Below are positions 33,601-40,271 of a stretch of DNA of 64,000 nt, in pieces. Within the stretch, counting starts at the first letter, position 1; each line of letters starts with the position of its first letter. The stretch is from positions 1-64,000 of the forward strand of contig JABWBQ010000019.1 in assembly GCA_013360395.1 (NCBI GenBank), read 5' to 3'. The DNA comes from Flavobacteriales bacterium (GTDB taxonomy: Bacteria; Bacteroidota; Bacteroidia; Flavobacteriales_F; PHOS-HE28). The position numbers were made by a program, and so were the translations under genes. A model generated the notes under the pieces. The model had not been told where the DNA came from, did no database searches, and saw only the letters and a list, made by a program, of their open reading frames with translations.

Positions 33601-33783
33601 CCCCGCCACAGGCCTGACACCATAACGCGGCGCGTCGCGCACGAAGTCGGGAATGCCCGCCGAGCAATGGATGTCCGTCAGCGCCAAGGTGCGCACACTC
33701 GCCCTGGCCGCTTCTTCCAGCAGCACCTCGGGCTTCATCACGCCGTATTTGAAGCTGAACCAGCTGTGGCCGTTGAGGAACAT
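30553..33783 (-). CDS. DnaE-type DNA polymerase III alpha subunit (accessory, with repeat-derived inserts)
   Basis: A 1076-residue C-family polymerase. The N-terminal PHP domain begins LNGHSWFSFKYG and LALTDIHCSAG. The palm has the catalytic aspartates in PPDFDIDF (342-349) and probably Asp498 in HKFDLLSQRG; the C-terminus has an OB-like region. At this length it resembles the error-prone DnaE2/ImuC class more than the replicative enzyme, and it is near dinB and a LexA-like repressor. I chose ATG 33783. Three stretches are foreign to the family: about 516-548, 792-816 and 943-972, rich in GEW, NGEW and NSHSP, encoded by palindromic repeats. All keep the frame. Its 3' end is duplicated at 29847-29978. 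Confidence 0.88.
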   Translation of the reverse strand: MFLNGHSWFSFKYGVMKPEVLLEEAARASVRTLALTDIHCSAGIPDFVRDAPRYGVRPVAGIEFRQGARLLYIGIAKNNNGFQRLNELLSGHLLDDEPFPERAPEMEDVYIIHPFAHAPQQLRPNERVGIKPGDLTRLPFSPWSRRVNDLVALMPVTFRSKSDWNTHRLLRTVAANTVVSMLPKEELAGQDECFRSEEEVRRIYREWPQLVDNAERLLEQCTIAFDGSDKTRVAFTNDLRADREKLHRDTREGLRYRYPEVTPKVLARMHHELDVIERMGFISYFLINQDIVNHARSRGFFHVGRGSGANSLVAYCLRITDVDPMELDLYFERFINPARKKPPDFDIDFSWKDRDEVYRYVFNKYNSADGRAGGIHAAQIATYTTFQWRGAVRELGKAVGLPPAEIDALSEGDHGYFARGKPSALAKSNELDKVAKAVIAHGKRIIGMPHHLGIHAGGIVITEQPVTHFAALFRPPKGFPVTQISMLECEDMGLHKFDLLSQRGLGHIRDAVELVNGQSRGEWSMANSEWKRAAPVANDHSPFTSPRIDIHDIPRFKQDPAIKELLRKGDTIGCFYVESPAMRMLLKKLKVDDYLGLVAASSIIRPGVAESGMMREYLLRHNDPERRKNAPKRLLEIMPETYGVMVYQEDVIKVVHLYGGLDLEESDTVRRGMNLRYRDRPEFKVVEQKFFANCKAFGYPPGEAEEVWRQIQSFASFSFAKGHSASYAVESYQSLYLKAHHPLEFLVGVANNFGGFYRLEFYLHEAKRAGAVIEAPCVNRSEELCSLVKDRQVNGQWRMANGGDHHSPTPIRHSPPPRIFLGLSNIKSLEGEAAQLILHERHRNGPYTDLQDLLKRVPLGLEQARILIRAGALRFTGKSKPQLLWDATLLHRPAAVSSTGDLFIARVEEPKLPELHHYPLADAYDELELLGFPLCDPFSLVDTGEWRLVNGEWKSDAPSAPFTNSHSPLTSLPPFILKRDMPRHIGQRVQMLGYMIHVKTTTTQTGKYMSFGSFIDPAGDFWDSTQFPQVAARHPFRGRGVYRFTGVVEEEFGHCALRTERFEKLPWKADPRYGEK
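30874..30954 (-). repeat. In-frame palindromic element 1 in the polymerase gene
   Basis: Two 30-nt arms (30874-30903 and 30925-30954), built from GGTGAATGG-like units, form an imperfect inverted repeat around 21 nt. Total length is 81 bp (27 codons). In the gene's frame it reads as GEWRLVNGEWK, then NSHSPLTS, with no stop. It sits just before the C-terminal OB-like region. Confidence 0.85.
31340..31408 (-). repeat. In-frame palindromic element 2 in the polymerase gene
   Basis: Two 30-nt arms (31340-31369 and 31379-31408) around a 9-nt spacer give 69 bp (23 codons). The arms differ from those of elements 1 and 3 at only a few positions each. The translated segment is VNGQWRMANGG then IRHSPPP. 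It is placed between ELCSLV and IFLGLSNIK, normally a turn between strands in DnaE. Confidence 0.85.
32152..32223 (-). repeat. In-frame palindromic element 3 in the polymerase gene
   Basis: Two 30-nt arms (32152-32181 and 32194-32223) around a 12-nt spacer give 72 bp (24 codons). The translation is GEWSMANSEWK then NDHSPFTS. It lies between AVELVNG and IDIHDIPRFK, the loop in DnaE proteins after the third catalytic aspartate region. Confidence 0.85.
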
Positions 33784-33913
33784 GATCGCCGTGTATCCCG
33801 TCGATCCGGCGACGGATAATATACCAACGAACCATTCACCCCAGCGCGGCAACGTGCCCCCCCTTCTGCCCGTCACCCTCCACGCAGCGATCATTCACCC
33901 CAAACGCTCCACC

Positions 33914-34501
33914 ATGAAAAGGACCTTGACGCTTTCGATCGCCTGTGCGGCGGTCCCGGCACTCACCGCGCAAACCATCGTGCAAACCGGTTTCTCCTTC
34001 CAGCCTGACAGCATCAGCGTGACCGTCGGCCAGGAGATCACCATCACGTTGAACTCCCCCCACACCGCCACGGAAGTGGACGAGGCCACGTGGAACGCCA
34101 ATGGGAACACCCCGAACGGCGGGTTCGACTTCGGCGCCGGCACGCACACCCTCACCCTGACCGTCCCGGGCACGTACTACTACGTCTGCGTGCCGCATGC
34201 AGGCATGGGGATGAAGGGACGCATCGTGGTGGAGCCTGGCACGGGCATGGCCGAACAGGAGGCCGCCCCCTGGCTTCCGACCTTCCCCAACCCCGCTTCG
34301 AACGAGGTGCGGATCCCTTCGGCCGTCGCCGGGCAGCTGTTCACCCTGACCGATGCCCAGGGGCGCGTGGTGCTCCGCCAGACCACCACCGGTGCGGACC
34401 GCGTGGACATCACCACCCTCCCCACCGGGAGCTACAGCGCCCGCCTGAGCGACGCCACCAACAAGGTGGTGGGCCGGGCACGGATCGCCGTTGTGCGCTG
34501 A
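33914..34501 (+). CDS. Secreted cupredoxin-domain protein with T9SS sorting domain
   Basis: A 195-residue secreted protein. Signal peptide MKRTLTLSIACAAVPALTA is followed by a plastocyanin/azurin-like domain (about 20-110). The type 1 copper ligands are the His of SPHTATEVD and the Cys, His and Met of YYVCVPHAGMGMKGRI. After a short linker, a T9SS type A sorting domain begins at FPNPASNEVRI and ends with RARIAVVR. It likely carries one copper ion and is exported through the T9SS to the cell surface or medium. An electron-carrier role is likely but the partner is unknown. Confidence 0.88.
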   Translation: MKRTLTLSIACAAVPALTAQTIVQTGFSFQPDSISVTVGQEITITLNSPHTATEVDEATWNANGNTPNGGFDFGAGTHTLTLTVPGTYYYVCVPHAGMGMKGRIVVEPGTGMAEQEAAPWLPTFPNPASNEVRIPSAVAGQLFTLTDAQGRVVLRQTTTGADRVDITTLPTGSYSARLSDATNKVVGRARIAVVR

Positions 34502-34514
34502 GCCGCTCCTGCCG

Positions 34515-34548
34515 AAGAACGCCCGTTCCGGCCGGAACGGGCGTTCTT
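34515..34548. terminator. Strong bidirectional terminator
   Basis: A perfect 34-bp palindrome, 17-bp arms of AAGAACGCCCGTTCCGG and its complement, lies between two convergent genes (stops at 34501 and 34613). The arm ends in TTCTTGTT on the plus strand and AA-rich sequence on the other side, so it can work both ways. Confidence 0.85.
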
Positions 34549-34612
34549 GTTGGCTCCCCTCACGGACCCTGCGGCGTACGCCATGCAGGTGAGCCCCTCT
34601 TCTCCGGGCGGG

Positions 34613-35968
34613 TCACTTCCCGTACTTCACCGCCCCTTGGGCCAGCAGGTGCTCGATGTCGTTGTTCACGCTGAGGATGAGCAAGGAGGTGGCCGTGCAG
34701 AACACCGGGCTGGTGATGCAGTGGTGGCCGTTCCAGCTTCCATCCTGGTTCTGGATGTCCACCAACCGCCGGGTGGTCTGGCCGTACCAGTTCTTCCAGC
34801 CCTGGTCCTTGGCGATCACCAGCGATTCGCCGGTCTGCAGGAAGCTCAGGAACTCCTCGCCCCCGTTGTTGCCGAAGCCGGTGATCACGTGGTCGGCCTG
34901 TGCCTGCGCCTTGGCCGCGTTGTACACCTGGTAGGCGGCGTTCAACCGCTCGGCTTCGGCCGGGGGATAGCCCACGAGCTCCAGGGTCTTGCTGTCCACG
35001 GCCGCGTCCTGGTCCAGCCGGCCCTCCTTCTTCGCCTTCGCCACCCGCTCGTTCACCTCCCGCGCCTGGGCCGCGCTGTTCCTGGTGCTGCTGCTCACGG
35101 CGTAGAGGGTGACGCCGGCGGCCCGCTCGGTGGCCACCGTGCCGGTGTTCGCGTCGAAGTTGGACCGCTGGTAGTCGCGTGCCAGGCGCAGCGACTCCTC
35201 GTCCACCTCGGCCCCCGCGCTCCTGGCGCTTTCCAAGGCGCTGGCCGCGAAGCTTGACTGGAGCACGCCCGCCCAGCCGTCGCCCTGCACGCTGCCATCG
35301 CTGTTCTGCGCACGCTGGATCATGCCCACGCAGGTGTTCAGGGCCCGCTTGGCGCGCAGGTAGGTGCCATGCTGCTCACCGATCCGGGCCAGCAGGTTGG
35401 AAAGGAACTGCGCGGTGAGCGCCACATCGATGTTCGCCCCCAGCTTGGTCTGGATCTGCGTGCCGGTGAGCGTGGTGATGTTGGTGCTTCCCTTCGGTGT
35501 GCGCTCCACCTGTTCCAGAAGGTAGGTGGTGGCCCGCTTCAACTGTTCGGCATGCGCACCCTTGTCCAGGGTGCTGCCCAGACGCATCATGGCCATGGCC
35601 ACCATGGCCGTGGTGGCCGGATCGGTGCTCACCGCGTGCGGGTCCATGATGTCCTGCCGGGCGTGCGTGCCGCTGCCGAAACCGCCGTTGGCGGCCTGCG
35701 CCTTCACCAGCCACTGGAGGCCGCGCTGTTCGGAGCGCAGCACATGATCGGGTGTGGCGAGCACGAAGGCGGGATCGAGCCCCTCCCCTTCGTACACGGT
35801 CCGGAACACGCAGCCATGGACCGTATCCTGCGGACCCGTGGCCGGGCCGGTGCGGTGTTCATGGGAGTAGAACATGCCCGCCGGGATCCTGGCCTGGCGG
35901 AAGGATATCAGCGCGGTGACCGCGCCGGTCGCAACGAGGAGGGCGGGAAGGAACAGGTGCTTTTTCAT
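34613..35968 (-). CDS. Exported protein with prenyltransferase/squalene-cyclase-like repeats
   Basis: A 451-residue protein with an N-terminal signal or anchor (LFLPALLVATGAVTALISF). Its helical repeats carry QW-like motifs: QAANGGFGSG, AQNSDGSVQGDGW and QNQDGSWNGHHC. These are typical of alpha/alpha-barrel folds shared by terpenoid cyclases, prenyltransferase beta subunits and some secreted proteins of unknown function. I see no DXDD cyclase motif, so enzymatic cyclisation is doubtful. It stands alone after a strong terminator. Confidence 0.65.
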   Translation of the reverse strand: MKKHLFLPALLVATGAVTALISFRQARIPAGMFYSHEHRTGPATGPQDTVHGCVFRTVYEGEGLDPAFVLATPDHVLRSEQRGLQWLVKAQAANGGFGSGTHARQDIMDPHAVSTDPATTAMVAMAMMRLGSTLDKGAHAEQLKRATTYLLEQVERTPKGSTNITTLTGTQIQTKLGANIDVALTAQFLSNLLARIGEQHGTYLRAKRALNTCVGMIQRAQNSDGSVQGDGWAGVLQSSFAASALESARSAGAEVDEESLRLARDYQRSNFDANTGTVATERAAGVTLYAVSSSTRNSAAQAREVNERVAKAKKEGRLDQDAAVDSKTLELVGYPPAEAERLNAAYQVYNAAKAQAQADHVITGFGNNGGEEFLSFLQTGESLVIAKDQGWKNWYGQTTRRLVDIQNQDGSWNGHHCITSPVFCTATSLLILSVNNDIEHLLAQGAVKYGK

Positions 35969-36148
35969 GGCCTTCGGGGTTGGTACTGGTCGATCGGATG
36001 CCTTGTGATGTCATCCACGAACACGGTACACCTTCCCTGCCCAACGGTTCGATCGCGTGGCGCACGAGGCCCCTCCTGTACCGGACGACCGGTGTCCCTC
36101 CGCGTTCCGCCGCAGGTCCCATGCGGACGACGCCCGATCCGGATGCAC

Positions 36149-36174
36149 GAAGGGCGGACCTGCGCCCGCCCTTC
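36149..36174 (-). terminator. Hairpin after the displaced typA end
   Basis: A 9-bp perfect stem (GAAGGGCGG at 36149-36157 with its complement at 36166-36174) around an 8-nt loop lies about 20 nt beyond the stop of the displaced typA fragment, in the direction of typA transcription. It is probably the original typA terminator. The intact typA at 37647 has no comparable hairpin after its stop. The rest of the gap 35969-36148 shows nothing I recognise. Confidence 0.55.
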
Positions 36175-36194
36175 CGCTCAACTTTCCTGGGGGC

Positions 36195-36261
36195 CTACGC
36201 CTCCTGCAGCTTCCTGGCCGCGCGCTCGCGCTCGTTCTCGTCGAGGAGGATCTTGCGGATG
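36195..36261 (-). pseudogene. Displaced 3' end of typA
   Basis: A 67-bp fragment matches the last 67 bp of typA (37647-37713) with three differences, in the same orientation, 1452 bp away. It encodes the last 22 codons and the stop. All three differences change the amino acid (Lys to Glu, Lys to Arg, Val to Ala). Between fragment and intact gene lie the Crp/Fnr and DUF4386 genes. Confidence 0.85.
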
Positions 36262-36316
36262 GTTGGATCCGGGACAGCTATCTTGCCACGTACGGATGCA
36301 TGCCCTGAACACCACC

Positions 36317-36910
36317 ATGGACAGCATCATCCGAACACTCGAGCGCCTTTCACCATTGACACCGGAACAGGAAGAGTCGCTCCGGGCTTTGCAACCCTTT
36401 CTATGCGAGGTGAAGATCAAGAAAGGCGGTCATCTGCATCGCCCTGGTGATATACCTGCCACGGTCGCCCACGTGGAGAAGGGGATCTTCGGCCACATGA
36501 TCACAGATACTTCGGGCAACGAACGCATCCTGCGCTTTTACCAGGAGGGCTCCTTCATTGAGGACTGCACGGCGTTCAATGCGCAGCAGCCGATCGAATA
36601 TGCGATCCAGGCGCTCGAGCCCTGCACGGTCTCCTACTTCAGGCTGATGGAAGTGGCGCATCTGTACACAGCGCACCCGGGGTTCGAGAAACTCGGGCGC
36701 TTGATGATGGAAGGGGCATCATCGGAAAACGAAAAGCACCTGACCATGCTCATGCGGTACAACGCGGAGGAACGGTACTGCCACCTGCTCAAGGACTCGC
36801 CCGAACTGGCGCAGCGGGTCTCGGTGACCCATCTGGCGCAATACCTCGGGATCAACCGTGTGACCTTGAGCAAGCTCCGAAGACGGTTGGTCGAGCGTGT
36901 CGTTTTGTAG
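36317..36910 (+). CDS. Crp/Fnr-family transcriptional regulator
   Basis: A 197-residue regulator with an N-terminal cyclic-nucleotide-binding-type beta barrel (about 15-115) and a C-terminal helix-turn-helix (RVSVTHLAQYLGINRVTLSKLRRR, 167-190). The barrel lacks the RxS phosphate-binding motif of true cAMP receptors, and no cysteine cluster for an FeS centre is evident, so the signal is unknown. The ATG at 36317 is likely; an in-frame ATG at 36296 would add seven residues. A TATCTTGC box lies at 36279-36286. The next gene follows after 58 bp and is probably its target or operon partner. The DNA is less GC-rich than its surroundings. Confidence 0.85.
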   Translation: MDSIIRTLERLSPLTPEQEESLRALQPFLCEVKIKKGGHLHRPGDIPATVAHVEKGIFGHMITDTSGNERILRFYQEGSFIEDCTAFNAQQPIEYAIQALEPCTVSYFRLMEVAHLYTAHPGFEKLGRLMMEGASSENEKHLTMLMRYNAEERYCHLLKDSPELAQRVSVTHLAQYLGINRVTLSKLRRRLVERVVL

Positions 36911-36968
36911 CTTAGGCTACACGCCAGAAGTTGCGGGCCTATTGTTCTTTGGTGCTATTCCCACCCCC

Positions 36969-37619
36969 ATGAAACAACCCATTGATGTCCGTATCTTCTG
37001 GGGTCTACTGACCGGTACCCTTGCCGCACTGGTGTTCGCATTCGGCGATCTTTTCCTGGCCGAGCAGGGACTCTTCATGGAGGCTGAAAGTCGTCCCGAT
37101 GAGTTCGCGGCGTTCGTCACAAGCGCCAGCTACCGGTTCTGGGCCATGCGCGGACTTTATGCGGTGCTGCTGGAGATGTTCGCCTTCTTGTGCCTGTATC
37201 TGGCCTTGCGCAACGGACGGGCTGAGCGCCTCGCGTTCTGGGCGCTGGTCCTGTTCCTGGTCCATATCGCCACCGGCCAATCCCTTTTCGCCATCCTGTA
37301 TTACATCTTCCCTGGGATCGGAGAGCTGCACCAGCAAGGCGTGGAGCAGGTCATCCGCCTCGCCCACATGAACGGTGGACTGTTCGCCTTCGTGGTCGGC
37401 GGTGGGATCGTTTGGCTCATCGCCAACATCCTGTTCGCCATAGCGATCTGGAGGGATGGGACGCTGCCGAAGGCATCGGGCATCATCATCCTCATCGGAT
37501 TCCTGCTGATCGATGCTCCCAGCCCCATCGTGCAATTCATCGCCAACCTGGTATGGGGCGGTGCCTTGCTCTGGATCGCCATTGCATACCGCAAGCGCCG
37601 CTTGAGCGAGGCTGGCTAG
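36969..37619 (+). CDS. DUF4386-like polytopic membrane protein
   Basis: A 216-residue membrane protein with about six helices: WGLLTGTLAALVFAFGDLFL near the start, then LLEMFAFLCLYLAL, FWALVLFLVHIATG, MNGGLFAFVVGGGIVWLI and two near the C-terminus. The layout fits DUF4386-type proteins, whose function is unknown. It follows the Crp/Fnr gene, and both are bracketed by copies of the typA 3' end. Its stop is 27 bp from the convergent typA stop. Confidence 0.68.
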   Translation: MKQPIDVRIFWGLLTGTLAALVFAFGDLFLAEQGLFMEAESRPDEFAAFVTSASYRFWAMRGLYAVLLEMFAFLCLYLALRNGRAERLAFWALVLFLVHIATGQSLFAILYYIFPGIGELHQQGVEQVIRLAHMNGGLFAFVVGGGIVWLIANILFAIAIWRDGTLPKASGIIILIGFLLIDAPSPIVQFIANLVWGGALLWIAIAYRKRRLSEAG

Positions 37620-37646
37620 CGGAGCATCGCGGCTCGCGCCGGTCCA

Positions 37647-39464
37647 CTACACCTCCTGCAGCTTCTTGGCCGCGCGCTTGCGCTCGTTCTCGTCGAGGAG
37701 GATCTTGCGGATGCGCAGGTTCTTGGGGGTCACCTCCAGGTATTCGTCCTCGGCGATGTACTCCATGCACTCCTCGAGGCTGAACTTCACGGCCGGTGCG
37801 ATGCTGGTCTTCTCATCGCTGCCGCTGGCGCGCATGTTGGTGAGCTTCTTCACGCGGATCACGTTCACACCGAGCTCTTCGCCGGGTTTGGGGCTCTCGC
37901 CGATCACCTGGCCGGCATAGACCTCCTCGCCCGGCTCGATGAAGAACTTGCCCCGGTCCTGCAGCTTGTCGATGGCATAGGCGATGGCCGTGCCCGTCTC
38001 GGCGCTGACGATGCAGCCCGGGCGCGGTGTGGCGATCTGGCCCTTGAACGGCTCGTAGCCTTTGAAGCGGTGGGCGATGATGGCCTCGCCCTCGGTGGCG
38101 GTGAGCAGCACGTTGCGCAGACCGATGATGCCGCGTGCGGGGATGCTGAACTCCAGCACCGTGCGGTCGCTCTTTTGCTCGATGTTGAGGATCTCACCCT
38201 TGCGCCGGGTCACATGGTCGATCACGCGGCTGCTGAACTGCTCGGGCACCTGCACGGTGAGCATCTCGATGGGCTCGTGCCGCTGGCCGTCCACCTCCTT
38301 GTACAACACCTGCGGCTGGCCCAGCTGGAACTCGTAGCCCTCGCGGCGCATGGTCTCCACCAGGATGCTCAGGTGCAGGATGCCGCGCCCGAACACCAGC
38401 AGCCGGTCGGGGCTGTCGGTCTCCTGGAGCCGCATCGCCAGGTTCTTCTCGATCTCCTTGAAGAGGCGGTCGCGCACGTGGCGGCTGGTGACGAACTGCC
38501 CTTCACGTCCGAAGAAGGGCGAGTTGTTGATGGTGAAGAGCATGCTCATCGTGGGCTCGTCCACCGTGAAGCGCGGCAGGCCCTCGGGGTTCTCGGCGTC
38601 GGCGATGGTGTCCCCGATGTCGAACCCTTCCAGGCCCATCACGGCCACGATCTCACCGCAACCCACCTCCTGCTTGACCTTCTCCTTGCCCAGGCCCTCG
38701 AACACCATCAGTTCCTTCACCTGTCCCTTCTGGCGGCCACCGTCGTTCTTCACCAGGGTGACCTGCTGGCCCGGTCGGATGGTGCCGCGCGAAACCCGGC
38801 CCACGGCGATGCGGCCCTGGAAACTGCTGTAGTCCAACGAGGTGATGCGCATCTGCAGGGTGCCCTCCACCTGCTTCGGGGCCGGCACCTTCTCCAGGAT
38901 CACGTCCAACAGGTGGCTCACGTCCGTGGTGGGTGTCTTCCAGTCGGGTCCCATCCAGCCGCCCTTGCCGCTGCCGTACACCACGGGGAAATCGAGCTGG
39001 TCCTCGTTGGCGTCGAGGGCGAACATGAGCTCGAAGACGGCCTCATGCACCTCCTCGGGGGTGCAGTTGGGCTTGTCCACTTTGTTGATCACCACCACGG
39101 GCTTCAGCCCCAGCTCGATCGCCTTGCCCAGCACGAACCGCGTCTGTGGCATGGGGCCCTCGAAGGCATCCACCAGCAGGATCACCCCGTCGGCCATGTT
39201 CAGCACACGCTCCACCTCGCCGCCGAAGTCGCTGTGGCCCGGCGTGTCGATGATGTTGATCTTGGTGCCCTTGTACCGCACGCTCACGTTCTTGCTGAGG
39301 ATGGTGATGCCGCGCTCCCGCTCCAGGTCGTTGTTGTCCAACAGCAGGTCCTTCACCTCCTCGTTCACCCGGAAGAGCTGGCATTGGTGGAGGATCTTGT
39401 CCACCAACGTGGTCTTCCCGTGGTCCACGTGGGCGATGATGGCGATGTTGCGCAGGTCGGTCAT
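37647..39464 (-). CDS. typA: Translational GTPase TypA/BipA
   Basis: A 605-residue ribosome-binding GTPase. The G1 loop AHVDHGKTT and G3 DTPGHSDFGGEVERV are intact, and VVINKVDKPNC is G4. The length and EF-G-like domains match TypA/BipA, which helps ribosome assembly and growth at low temperature or under stress. I chose the ATG at 39464. A TACCTTTG box lies 50 nt upstream, so unlike many genes here the message has a leader. The last 67 bp are duplicated at 36195-36261. The gene ends KRAAKKLQEV, so its C-terminus is complete. Confidence 0.95.
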   Translation of the reverse strand: MTDLRNIAIIAHVDHGKTTLVDKILHQCQLFRVNEEVKDLLLDNNDLERERGITILSKNVSVRYKGTKINIIDTPGHSDFGGEVERVLNMADGVILLVDAFEGPMPQTRFVLGKAIELGLKPVVVINKVDKPNCTPEEVHEAVFELMFALDANEDQLDFPVVYGSGKGGWMGPDWKTPTTDVSHLLDVILEKVPAPKQVEGTLQMRITSLDYSSFQGRIAVGRVSRGTIRPGQQVTLVKNDGGRQKGQVKELMVFEGLGKEKVKQEVGCGEIVAVMGLEGFDIGDTIADAENPEGLPRFTVDEPTMSMLFTINNSPFFGREGQFVTSRHVRDRLFKEIEKNLAMRLQETDSPDRLLVFGRGILHLSILVETMRREGYEFQLGQPQVLYKEVDGQRHEPIEMLTVQVPEQFSSRVIDHVTRRKGEILNIEQKSDRTVLEFSIPARGIIGLRNVLLTATEGEAIIAHRFKGYEPFKGQIATPRPGCIVSAETGTAIAYAIDKLQDRGKFFIEPGEEVYAGQVIGESPKPGEELGVNVIRVKKLTNMRASGSDEKTSIAPAVKFSLEECMEYIAEDEYLEVTPKNLRIRKILLDENERKRAAKKLQEV

Positions 39465-39514
39465 GGCGGGCACCGCAGGGCGGCGGAGGTTGAAAGGGCG
39501 GGTAAAAAGGCCGG

Positions 39515-39522
39515 CAAAGGTA
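39515..39522 (-). promoter_or_regulatory. Promoter -7 box of typA
   Basis: TACCTTTG on the minus strand matches the -7 consensus, 50 nt before the typA ATG. It is divergent from the tRNA-Arg promoter box 31 bp away. Confidence 0.55.
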
Positions 39523-39553
39523 GAGGTTCCGGACGTGCTGCATGGCGGATCGC

Positions 39554-39561
39554 TATCTTTG
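39554..39561 (+). promoter_or_regulatory. Promoter -7 box of tRNA-Arg
   Basis: TATCTTTG matches TAnnTTTG and lies 40 nt before the first base of the tRNA, a plausible distance for a short 5' leader removed by RNase P. Confidence 0.5.
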
Positions 39562-39601
39562 CCGCGCTTCACGGCGGGGACCGCCCCTCCGTGACCGCAC
39601 C

Positions 39602-39678
39602 GGCCCCGTAGTTCAATTGGATAGAATGACAGATTCCGGTTCTGTTGGTTGCAGGTTCGAGTCCTGCCGGGGTCACCA
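39602..39678 (+). tRNA. tRNA-Arg (CCG)
   Basis: The acceptor stem GGCCCCG pairs with CGGGGTC (with one G-U pair), followed by discriminator A and an encoded CCA. The D-arm is GTTCAATTGGATAGAAT. The anticodon stem-loop ACAGATTCCGGTTCTGT gives anticodon CCG. The T-arm is GCAGGTTCGAGTCCTGC. It stands alone. Confidence 0.95.
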
Positions 39679-39705
39679 GGAAAGCGTCCGCAAGGGCGCT
39701 TTTCC
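39679..39705 (+). terminator. Terminator of tRNA-Arg
   Basis: Directly after the tRNA, GGAAAGCG (39679-39686) pairs with CGCTTTTCC (39697-39705) around ten bases, the distal arm carrying a T-run. This is a compact rho-independent terminator. Confidence 0.7.
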
Positions 39706-39784
39706 GTTCCAGGCGGGACCGCATTGACGCCCTCGCCCTCCGGGGCGGCAAAAGTCCACGCGCGGATCGGCTTCCTTTGCCCGG

Positions 39785-40156
39785 ATGCGCATCGACAAAT
39801 TCCTGTGGTGCGTGCGGCTGCACAAGAGCCGCAGCCTGGCCTCCGAAGCCTGCCAGCGCGGTCGCGTGCGCCTGAACGACCGGGAGGTCAAGCCTTCGGC
39901 CGAGGTCGGGGTGGGCGATCGCGTGGCCGTGCGCCAACCGCCCATCTGGCGCGTGTACCGGATCACCGAAATGCCCCGCACCCGCATGGCCGCCAAGCTG
40001 GTGCCGGCGCACCTGGCCGATGAAACACCCTGGGAGGACCTGCGGGAACAGGAGATGGCGCGCATGGTGCGGAGCGGCTACCGCCCGGCCGGGGAAGGCC
40101 GGCCCACCAAGCGCGACCGCCGCGACCTCGACCGGGCCTGGGGGGATGAGGGCTGA
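39785..40156 (+). CDS. S4-domain RNA-binding protein (Hsp15-like)
   Basis: A 123-residue protein starting with an S4 domain: MRIDKFLWCVRLHKSRSLAS, then ACQRGRVRLNDREVKPSAEVGVGD. The basic C-terminal tail is rich in Arg and Lys. Hsp15-type proteins bind stalled 50S subunits and help recycle nascent chain-tRNA complexes. The ATG at 39785 follows a TTCCTTTG box by 5 nt. Confidence 0.85.
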   Translation: MRIDKFLWCVRLHKSRSLASEACQRGRVRLNDREVKPSAEVGVGDRVAVRQPPIWRVYRITEMPRTRMAAKLVPAHLADETPWEDLREQEMARMVRSGYRPAGEGRPTKRDRRDLDRAWGDEG

Positions 40157-40243
40157 GGGAGGAGGGCCGAGGACCGGACCGCAAGAACGGAACGGTTAAC
40201 ACCCTTTCACCTTTGTTAACAGCACCTCCCTCAAGGCCCGGGA

Positions 40244-40251
40244 TACTTTTG
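40244..40251 (+). promoter_or_regulatory. Promoter -7 box of the PDZ protein gene
   Basis: TACTTTTG is an exact TAnnTTTG match, 20 nt before the ATG at 40272. A TTTG at 40212-40215 is further away than the usual -33 spacing. Confidence 0.5.
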
Positions 40252-40271
40252 ATCGGCATTCCGACCCCACC

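Noticed and set aside
33784-33894. Longer start of the DnaE-type polymerase
   Set aside because: The extra 37 codons have no homology to the PHP domain, which begins right after ATG 33783.
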